Part shown: positions 57,015 to 64,000 of the stretch, one piece after another
How positions within the stretch are numbered: position 1 is the stretch's first letter
Layout of the letters: each line of letters starts with the position of its first letter
Source of the DNA: an uncultured Hymenobacter sp.
GTDB taxonomy: Bacteria > Bacteroidota > Bacteroidia > Cytophagales > Hymenobacteraceae
Direction of reading: 5' to 3'
Length of the DNA stretch: 64,000 nucleotides
Assembly: GCA_913778455.1 (NCBI GenBank)
Contig: CAJYVK010000020.1
Coordinates: 30,126-94,125 of the forward strand
Made by a program: the position numbers and the translations under genes
The notes under the pieces: generated by a model
The model's database searches: none
What the model was told of the DNA's origin: nothing
The model's input: the letters and a program-made list of their open reading frames with translations, nothing else

Positions 57015-60000
57015 ATGAGAAACCTCTTCTCCCTGGTCTTCCCCACGCGGGGAGCCACCCCGCTGGCCCACCCGCTGGCGGCGCTGGGGCTGTTGCTGGC
57101 TACGGCCGGCGCGGCCCAAGCCCAGACTACTACCAACTTCGCCTACACCGGCGGCACCCAGACCTACACCGTGCCGGCGGGCATTACCAAGCTCAACGTG
57201 GTCGCCACTGGGGGCGGGGGCGGCGGCAACCGGGGCAACAACAAGGGTGGCCTGGGCGCCGTGGTGCAAGCCACCGTGACGGTCGTGCCCGGCGAGGTGC
57301 TCACTGTAGTGGTGGGCGGCCGCGGAGTCGATAGCAACAGCAACGGCGGCCAGGGCGTCAGCGGGGGCGGCGCGGGCGGCTACAACGGCGGCGGCACCGG
57401 CGCCTACACCGGCGGCGGCGGCGGCGGGGCCACCGACCTGCGCCGGGCCACGGCCAGCGGTAGTACCGGCGACTACTTCACCTCGCGCAATGCGCTGCTG
57501 GTGGCCGGTGGCGGCGGTGCGGCCGACAGCGGCCCCGCCGGCGGGGCGGCCGGTACGCCCAACGGCGGCAACGGCGTGAGCGGGCAGGGCGGCCCAGCTG
57601 GTCAGGGCGCCACCACCACCGCCCTCGGGGGCGGCTACCTGGGCTCGAACGGCACGGGCGGCAATTGTAACCCCAATAACTTCAACGCAGCAGGCGGTGG
57701 CGGCTACTACGGCGGCGGCGGTGCCGGCGGCCCGGCGGGCTCTTTTGCCACCGGCCTCAACGGCGGGGGCGGCGGCTCGTCATACGTGTTGCCCACGGGC
57801 AGCAGCAACGTGAGCTACAGCCTCGCTGGGGCTCTGGGCAATGGGGCGCTGGCCATCACGACGGTGCCAGCGCCCACCAACAACGCACTGGCCTTCGATG
57901 GTAGCAACGACTACGTGAGCCTGGGAAGTCCGGCCGTGCTCAGCAACCTAGGCCCGGGCGGCTTCACACTTGAAGCGTGGGTTTACTACGACGGGCGGAG
58001 CGGAGCCAGCTCGATTATCCGCAAAACCGGCGACTATAACCTGTATATCAACAACGGGGTGCTGGGGGCCGAGGTATGGCCCCAGGGCGGGGGTAATGCC
58101 GCCTGGCGCGTAGCCGCCGGCTCGGCCAGCCTCGCGGCCAATCGCTGGAACCACGTGGCCGCCACCTGGACGCCGGCCACCAGCACGTTTGCCTTTTACG
58201 TCAATGGCGTGGCCGACCCGGTGGCCAGCAGCAGTACGGGCAGCATCAGCGGTAGCGAGGGCCTTTCGCTGGGTGCCTCGACCACCTACGGCAACTACTT
58301 GGGAGGTCGCCTTGATGAGGTGCGCATCTACAACACGCCGCTGACGGCGGCCCAGGTGCAGACCGATATGTTTAGCACCAGCTCGGCCCTGCCGGGTAGC
58401 CAGAAATACTACGCCAACTTCGACCAGGGCACGGCCGGCGGCAACAACGCGGGCAATACGAGTCTGACCGACCAGAGCGGTAACAACAGCACGGGTACGC
58501 TGAATAACTTCGCCCTGACGGGTGCCAGCAGCAACTTCGTGCGTAGCTTCCCCACCATCACCGGTATCTCGCCCACTACGGGCAACACCGGCAGCAGCGT
58601 AACGCTAACCGGTACCAACCTGACCGATGCCACGGGCTTCGCCTTCAACGGCACGGCCGTGTCGCCATTCACCACGCCCGCCGGCGATTTGACGGCCACC
58701 GTAGCCGTGCCCAGCGGCGCCACGACCGGTCCGGTAAGCGTGTCGTCGGCCTCGCTGACCAAGTACAACGGCCCCACCTTCACCGTGACGTACCCCGACC
58801 TGGTGGTGAATACGACCGCGACTATCCCGGCCGGTACCTACAACAGCATCACCGTCAACAGCCCCGGCGTGGCTACGCTGGCCGGCAACGTGACGGTGAA
58901 TACGAGCACCACCGTGAACAGCGGGGCGACGCTCAACGACGGCTGCTTCGTGCTCAGCGGCGCGGGCGACTTCACGCTGGCGTCGGGTGGTACGCTGGGC
59001 ATCTGCAACGCGCAGGGCCTGAACAACACCACTGGAACGCTGCAAAATACGGGCTTCCGCAGCCTGTCCATCGACGCTACTTACGTCTATAACGGCACGG
59101 CGGCGCAGGTTACGGGCGGGCAGCTGCCTTACCAGGTGCGCAACCTCACCAGCACCAACAGCAATACCGTTACGCTGAGCCAGGCGCTCAACGTCGCGCA
59201 GGTGCTCACCCTTAACGCCGGCAACCTGAGCCTGAACGGCCGGGCGCTGACGCTGCTCAGCAGCGCCAGCGGCACCGCCCTGGTGGCCAACCTCGGCTCG
59301 GGCTCGATCAGCGGTAACGTAACGGTACAGCGCTACATCGACCCTAGCTTGAATTCCGGCCTGGGTTATCGCCACCTGGTATCGCCCGTGAACGGAACCT
59401 CGGTGTCGGCCTTCGGCTCGGGTGGTACGGCGCTGGTGGTCAACAATGCCTACAACACGGTGGCCAATCCCGGCACCGTGACGCCATTCCCCACCATTTT
59501 CAGCTACGACCAGAGTCGCCTGGCTACGTCGCCCGCTACCACGCTGTCTGCTTTTGACAAGGGCTGGGTATCGCCGACTTCGCTGAGTGAGCCGGCCGCG
59601 CCGGCTACGACGGGCTACGCAGTGCAGCTCACCGGCGGCCAGACGCTCAGCTTCACCGGGCAGGTTGCCAACAGCGGGGGCAGTACGACGCTGAGCCGCA
59701 ACAGCGGCGCTACGGCCGCCGATGCGGGCCTGAACCTCATCGGTAACCCCTATCCCTCGCCGCTCGACCTGAGCACCATCACGACCGGCCAGCGCACGAA
59801 CGTAGACGCGGCGTTCTACGTCTTCGAAAGCACCTCGCAGTACGGCGGTAACTACCGCAGCTACGTCAACGGCGTAGCCAGCACGGGCGGTACCTCCCTC
59901 GTGGGTACGGCTCAGGCGTTCTTCGCTCGCGTCACGGCGGGCCAGACCAGCGGCTCGCTTGCGCTCACTAACGCCAACCGTATCACTACTTACAGCCAGC

Positions 60001-60740
60001 AGTCGGCCGTGCGTCGCACCGCCGCCGACCCCCGCCCGCTGGTGCGCCTCGACCTGCAAGGGGCCAGCGGCCCGGCCGATTCCTTCACGGCCTACGCTGA
60101 AGCCGGGGCCACGGCGGGCTTCGACCGCGACTTCGACGCGGCCAAGCTGCCCAACCCCACGGGCCTGAACCTGAGCAGCGCCACGGCCACCGACCACCTA
60201 GCCATCGACGGCCGCCCGGCCTTCACCCCGACTACCGTGCTGGCCCTGAGCGTGGGCGTGCCCGCCGCCGGTACCTACACCCTCACCGCCGCCACCCTGG
60301 CCAACCTGCCCGCCGGCCTCACGGCCACGCTGCGCGACGCCGCTACCGGCCAGCTCACCCCGCTTACCGCCGGCACCTCGTACCGCTTTAGCGTCACGGC
60401 CGCCGAGGCCACTGCTCTGCTCACCAACCGCTTCACGCTGCAATTCAGCTCGGCCACGGCCCTGGCTACCACGGCCAGCCTGAACGCCGCCGAGGTGACG
60501 GTATACCCCAACCCGGCCCACGGTCGCTTCACGGTGCTGGTACCGGCCGTGGCCGCCGCCAGCGCCGTGCAGGCCGAGCTGCTCAACACGCTGGGCCAGG
60601 TAGTGCGCCGCCAGTCGGCGGCCCTGCCCGCCGCTGGTGCCACGCTCACGGTCGAGACCGCTGGGCTGGCCTCGGGCGTGTATACTCTGCGCCTCGCGGC
60701 CGGGACCAGCACGCTCGCCAAGCGTGTAGTGCTTCAGTAA
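57015..60740 (+). CDS. Surface protein 2: glycine-rich domain, LamG-like domain, IPT/TIG, central module, T9SS C-terminal sorting domain
   Basis: GGGGGGNRGNNKGGLGAVVQATVTVVPGEVLTVVVGGRG; LamG-like FTLEAWVYYDGRSGASSIIRKTGDYNLYINNG; TIG PTITGISPTTGNTGSSVTLTGTNL; C-term VTVYPNPAHGRFTVLVP. Confidence 0.9.
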   Translation: MRNLFSLVFPTRGATPLAHPLAALGLLLATAGAAQAQTTTNFAYTGGTQTYTVPAGITKLNVVATGGGGGGNRGNNKGGLGAVVQATVTVVPGEVLTVVVGGRGVDSNSNGGQGVSGGGAGGYNGGGTGAYTGGGGGGATDLRRATASGSTGDYFTSRNALLVAGGGGAADSGPAGGAAGTPNGGNGVSGQGGPAGQGATTTALGGGYLGSNGTGGNCNPNNFNAAGGGGYYGGGGAGGPAGSFATGLNGGGGGSSYVLPTGSSNVSYSLAGALGNGALAITTVPAPTNNALAFDGSNDYVSLGSPAVLSNLGPGGFTLEAWVYYDGRSGASSIIRKTGDYNLYINNGVLGAEVWPQGGGNAAWRVAAGSASLAANRWNHVAATWTPATSTFAFYVNGVADPVASSSTGSISGSEGLSLGASTTYGNYLGGRLDEVRIYNTPLTAAQVQTDMFSTSSALPGSQKYYANFDQGTAGGNNAGNTSLTDQSGNNSTGTLNNFALTGASSNFVRSFPTITGISPTTGNTGSSVTLTGTNLTDATGFAFNGTAVSPFTTPAGDLTATVAVPSGATTGPVSVSSASLTKYNGPTFTVTYPDLVVNTTATIPAGTYNSITVNSPGVATLAGNVTVNTSTTVNSGATLNDGCFVLSGAGDFTLASGGTLGICNAQGLNNTTGTLQNTGFRSLSIDATYVYNGTAAQVTGGQLPYQVRNLTSTNSNTVTLSQALNVAQVLTLNAGNLSLNGRALTLLSSASGTALVANLGSGSISGNVTVQRYIDPSLNSGLGYRHLVSPVNGTSVSAFGSGGTALVVNNAYNTVANPGTVTPFPTIFSYDQSRLATSPATTLSAFDKGWVSPTSLSEPAAPATTGYAVQLTGGQTLSFTGQVANSGGSTTLSRNSGATAADAGLNLIGNPYPSPLDLSTITTGQRTNVDAAFYVFESTSQYGGNYRSYVNGVASTGGTSLVGTAQAFFARVTAGQTSGSLALTNANRITTYSQQSAVRRTAADPRPLVRLDLQGASGPADSFTAYAEAGATAGFDRDFDAAKLPNPTGLNLSSATATDHLAIDGRPAFTPTTVLALSVGVPAAGTYTLTAATLANLPAGLTATLRDAATGQLTPLTAGTSYRFSVTAAEATALLTNRFTLQFSSATALATTASLNAAEVTVYPNPAHGRFTVLVPAVAAASAVQAELLNTLGQVVRRQSAALPAAGATLTVETAGLASGVYTLRLAAGTSTLAKRVVLQ

Positions 60741-60798
60741 GTTTTCCACCACGGCCGGTCCCGGTTCGGGGCCGGCCTTTCCTCCAGCTTTTTTTCTC

Positions 60799-61002
60799 AT
60801 GAATAAATTTTTCCTGACTGCCGCCCTGCTGCTGAGCGTGGGCGGACTAGCCCAGGCCCAGAGCCCCAGCACGGGCGGTCCTACGCCCACGGCCCCCGAC
60901 CCCACGCAGGTACCCGTCGATGGTGGGGCCTCGCTGCTGCTGGCCTCGGGCGTGGTGTACGGCCTGCGCCGCCTGCACGCCCGACGTCGCGCTTCCCGCT
61001 AG
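60799..61002 (+). CDS. Small secreted protein with PID-CTERM-like C-terminal sorting signal
   Basis: MNKFFLTAALLLSVGGLAQAQ signal; C-terminal PVDGGASLLLASGVVYGLRRLHARRRASR (motif, TM helix, basic tail). Confidence 0.75.
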   Translation: MNKFFLTAALLLSVGGLAQAQSPSTGGPTPTAPDPTQVPVDGGASLLLASGVVYGLRRLHARRRASR

Positions 61003-61066
61003 GGGAGGGGGCATAAAGCATTTCTAGAAAATCACATACGGGTTTCAGAAGCTAGTTAAGCTAGCT

Positions 61067-61116
61067 AAACAGGCTGTCATTGCCCGCGGAGCGGAGCAGT
61101 GGCAGCCTGTTTTAGT
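61067..61116. repeat. Intergenic palindrome related to the GTCATTGCGAGCGAAGCGAAGCAATC class
   Basis: AAACAGGCTGTCATTGCCCGCGGAGCGGAGCAGTGGCAGCCTGTTTT. Confidence 0.6.
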
Positions 61117-61355
61117 GTAGCCGTGCGGGGGCGCTTATTTCGCGCCGCTCGTGCTGGAAGCCGATGTTAGGCCGGCTGAAATATCCTGTCGCTGCCGTGG
61201 AAAGAGCAGTGAGAGCCAGTCGCGCCGAATGAATGTCCTCAAATGAGGTACAAGCGCGACTTTCATCAGCTTAGCCGGAAGGCGGAGCTTTGTCCTCGTT
61301 TTGCTGGTGGCCCAGTCGGGCCGCCGAGGCTTGCACTTCCTTTTTCTATTTATTG

Positions 61356-64000
61356 ATGACAAACTTCTCCTCCCTGGCCCGATGGCAGCGGGCTACGCAG
61401 CCCCTGGCAACGTTGGGGCTAGTGCTGGTTACGGCCAGCGTAACCCAGGCCCAAAGCCCGGCCCCGGTGGCCACTTTCGCGCCCTACACTACTTATGACG
61501 CGGGCGCGGGCAACGCGCCCCACGGCCTGAAAGTGTCCGACGTGAACGGCGACGGCAAGCTCGATGTCGTGACGATCAATACCGGTAGCAGCACGATAGG
61601 CGTATTGCTGGGTAATGGCGATGGCACCTTCGGAACCGCCACAACCTATGGGCTAGGCTTGAGTACGGGTACCACGCCCCTCGACCTTACGGTGGCCGAC
61701 ATGAACAATGACGGCAAGCTCGACGTGATTACTGTTTATAAAGGGAGTGGCAAAGGTGGCGTTGGCGTATCGCTGGGCAACGGCGACGGAACCTTCCGGG
61801 TCGCCACTAACTACGATACGAACAATAACCTATTCATCTATCCCGATCGCGTTGCGGTAGCCGACGTAACCGGCGACGGCAAACCTGATGCGTTGGTAAG
61901 TGTTAGAGGCGGTAATAAAAATGCGGTAGGGCTGCTACTCGGTAACGGTGACGGTACGTTTCAGGCGAGTAAAACCATTTCGGCTGGGCAACCTACGTTG
62001 GCTATCGCGGTAGCCGATGTGAATGCCGACGGCAAGACCGATGTGCTGGCGGGCGGAGCTATTATGGACCCGGTTAGCGTCCTTCTGAGCAACGGCGACG
62101 GGACTTTCGTATCCTCGCGCAAGTCCTCGGGCACCAGTGCCGGTATTTACGACGCGGCGGTGGGTGACCTCAACGGTGACGGTAAGCTGGACTTGGCGAT
62201 CGTTAATACTGTCTCAAGATTTGGTACCTTACAAGGTGATGGGAAGGGAGGTTTCCAGGCAAGCGCAAGCTTTTCGATAGATTCGCCGGTCGGCATCTCC
62301 CTGCTCGATGTAAATGGCGACGGGCTGACCGATGCGCTCATTGCGAGTGACTGGTCGAAAAAAGTCAATTTTTTGGGGGGCAACGGCACCGGACTTACGT
62401 TTGCTAGCTACGCGCAGTACTCCGTGGGTACTGCTACCAACACCTCTACCCTCGGTGGCCTCGCGGTGGCCGACGTCAACCGCGACGGCAAACCCGACGC
62501 GCTCACGGTTGATTACAGTACCAACCAAGTGGCGGTGCTGCTGAACACGAGCGCCTACCCGGCCCCCACCCTCAGCACCGTTAGCCCCGGCAATGGCCCG
62601 GCCGGTACGCAGGTTACGCTCACGGGTACCTACCTGGGTAGCGCCACGGGCGTAAGCTTCAACGGTACGGCCGCCACCTTCACGGTGGTGAACGCGACTA
62701 CCATCCGCGCCACCGTGCCGGCGGGTGCCTCCAGTGGCAACGTGACCGTAACTACGCCCGGCGGTACCACCAGCGGGCTGGCCTTTACCGTGCCCGCCGA
62801 CTTGGTGATTACCTCGCCTACGGACGTGCTGGGGGGCACCTACAACAGCATCACCGTCAATGGTCCCGGCCTGGCCGTGCTCAAGGGCGACGTAATGGTG
62901 CTGGCGGGCATTACCATCAACAACGGCGGCGGACTCGTGGACGAGTGCCACGTGATCAACGGGGCGGGCAGCTTTACGCTGGCGGCAGGTGGCCAACTGG
63001 CCACCTGCAATCCTGACGGTATCAGCGCCAGCGGGGCCACGGGTGCCGTGCAGGTAACGGGCACTCGCTCGTTTTCACCCGATGCCAGCTACGGCTACGA
63101 CGGCAACGGCCCGCAAATCACGGGCTCGGGGCTGCCCAGCCAGGTGCGCAACCTAGGCGTCGCCAACCAAGACGACGTTACGCTGAGCCAGGCCACGAGC
63201 ATTGCGCAAACCCTGGTGCTGGCCGGCGATGGCGACCTGGTGCTCAACGGCCAGGCGCTCACGCTGCTAAGCAGCGCCAGCGGCACGGCCCTCATCGAGA
63301 ACCGCGGAATGGGCGAAGTAGATGGCGCAGCCACCATCCAACGCTACATCGATCCCAGCCTGAACCCCTCGACCGCGGCCAACCCCGGGGGCAAAGGCTA
63401 CCGCCACTACAGCAGCCCGGTGCAGAACACGACCGTGGCCGACCTGGCAACGACCACCTTCACGCCCGTGCTCACCCAGAGCTACAACACGAGCGCCACG
63501 CCGGGCACCACCACGCCCTTCCCCAACGTGTTTGGCTACGACCAGAGCCGCCTGGCCACGGTCAGCAGCAACTACTCAGCCTTCGACAAAGGCTGGGTGG
63601 TGCCGGCCGCGGCCACTACCGCGCTGGTGCCGGGCCAGGGCTACGCGGTTAACATCGCTGGCACCGAGCTGGTCGACTTCGTGGGTACGCCCAACAACGG
63701 CGACCTAACCGTAACCCTGAGCCGCAACGCCGACGCCACGGCCGCCGACGCGGGCTGGGCGTTGGTGGGCAACCCCTACCCGTCGCCGCTCGACTATGCC
63801 CAGCTGCAAAACCTCGACCTGCTGGGTATCGACCGGGCTATGTACGTGCAGCAGAGCACCGGCCAGTACGCGGGCCAGTACCGTAGCTACGTCAATGGCA
63901 ACAGCACGGGTGGGGGCATTCGCCCGGCCGCCGAGGCCTCGCTCATCGCTGCCGGTCAGGGCTTTTTCGTGCGGGTAAGCCAGGGAGAAACCAGCGGTAG
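61356..64000 (+). CDS. Surface protein 3 (3' truncated by window): FG-GAP/VCBS repeats, IPT/TIG, central module
   Basis: MTNFSSLARWQRATQPLATLGLVLVTASVTQAQ; repeated DVNGDGKLDVVTI...LLGNGDGTFG; TIG PTLSTVSPGNGPAGTQVTLTGTYL; open to window end so absent from the ORF track. Confidence 0.9.
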   Translation, partial: MTNFSSLARWQRATQPLATLGLVLVTASVTQAQSPAPVATFAPYTTYDAGAGNAPHGLKVSDVNGDGKLDVVTINTGSSTIGVLLGNGDGTFGTATTYGLGLSTGTTPLDLTVADMNNDGKLDVITVYKGSGKGGVGVSLGNGDGTFRVATNYDTNNNLFIYPDRVAVADVTGDGKPDALVSVRGGNKNAVGLLLGNGDGTFQASKTISAGQPTLAIAVADVNADGKTDVLAGGAIMDPVSVLLSNGDGTFVSSRKSSGTSAGIYDAAVGDLNGDGKLDLAIVNTVSRFGTLQGDGKGGFQASASFSIDSPVGISLLDVNGDGLTDALIASDWSKKVNFLGGNGTGLTFASYAQYSVGTATNTSTLGGLAVADVNRDGKPDALTVDYSTNQVAVLLNTSAYPAPTLSTVSPGNGPAGTQVTLTGTYLGSATGVSFNGTAATFTVVNATTIRATVPAGASSGNVTVTTPGGTTSGLAFTVPADLVITSPTDVLGGTYNSITVNGPGLAVLKGDVMVLAGITINNGGGLVDECHVINGAGSFTLAAGGQLATCNPDGISASGATGAVQVTGTRSFSPDASYGYDGNGPQITGSGLPSQVRNLGVANQDDVTLSQATSIAQTLVLAGDGDLVLNGQALTLLSSASGTALIENRGMGEVDGAATIQRYIDPSLNPSTAANPGGKGYRHYSSPVQNTTVADLATTTFTPVLTQSYNTSATPGTTTPFPNVFGYDQSRLATVSSNYSAFDKGWVVPAAATTALVPGQGYAVNIAGTELVDFVGTPNNGDLTVTLSRNADATAADAGWALVGNPYPSPLDYAQLQNLDLLGIDRAMYVQQSTGQYAGQYRSYVNGNSTGGGIRPAAEASLIAAGQGFFVRVSQGETSG

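Noticed and set aside
57180-57800. Possible frameshift or assembly artefact in GGC-rich stretch
   Set aside because: Frame stays open through to the LamG-like domain and C-terminal sorting domain, and the domain pattern is coherent.
61200-61355. Fourth copy of the shared promoter block upstream of surface protein 3
   Set aside because: A GGCGGAGCTTTG string is present but no ATGCGATA lies 33 nt upstream, so the match is too weak.

Overview
This 64 kb, GC-rich window looks like the core chromosome of a Bacteroidota bacterium, most likely Hymenobacter-like (inferred from protein families, not tested). From left to right it contains: a thiolase cut by the window edge; DUF4293, DUF4476 and OmpA/PD40 proteins; an Fe-S oxidoreductase pair; tRNA-Phe(GAA); FabH-like KAS III; ArfB; an overlapping operon (unknown protein, multi-TM protein, histidine kinase, LuxR regulator); MgtE; a cyanophycinase-like peptidase; YraN; LipB; a WecA-like transferase; DUF4271-HemD; the type IX secretion cluster porP-gldKLMN; UvrC; PBP1A; PorW/SprE; AtpZ; a serine hydrolase plus SusC/SusD/lipoprotein block lying between atpZ and the rest of the ATP synthase operon; atpI-like/B/E/F/H/A/G; a TPR histidine kinase with a LuxR regulator; and a tandem cluster of large modular T9SS-type surface proteins with a tiny PID-CTERM-like protein between them. 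The best candidates for undescribed biology are: (1) a 45-46 nt promoter-like block with fixed spacing (CACAT-N4-ATGCGATA-N25-TTTG) repeated upstream of the LuxR regulator and two adjacent surface-protein genes; (2) two intergenic palindromic elements whose long terminal inverted repeats differ between copies but match within each copy, and whose terminal TAG supplies a stop codon; (3) three families of short-word hairpin repeats placed directly after stop codons, two of them inside the ATP synthase operon; (4) a GH3/beta-lactamase fusion that has lost its GH3 catalytic domain; (5) the modular surface-protein array itself. All calls come from reading the sequence and the supplied ORFs; no database search was run.
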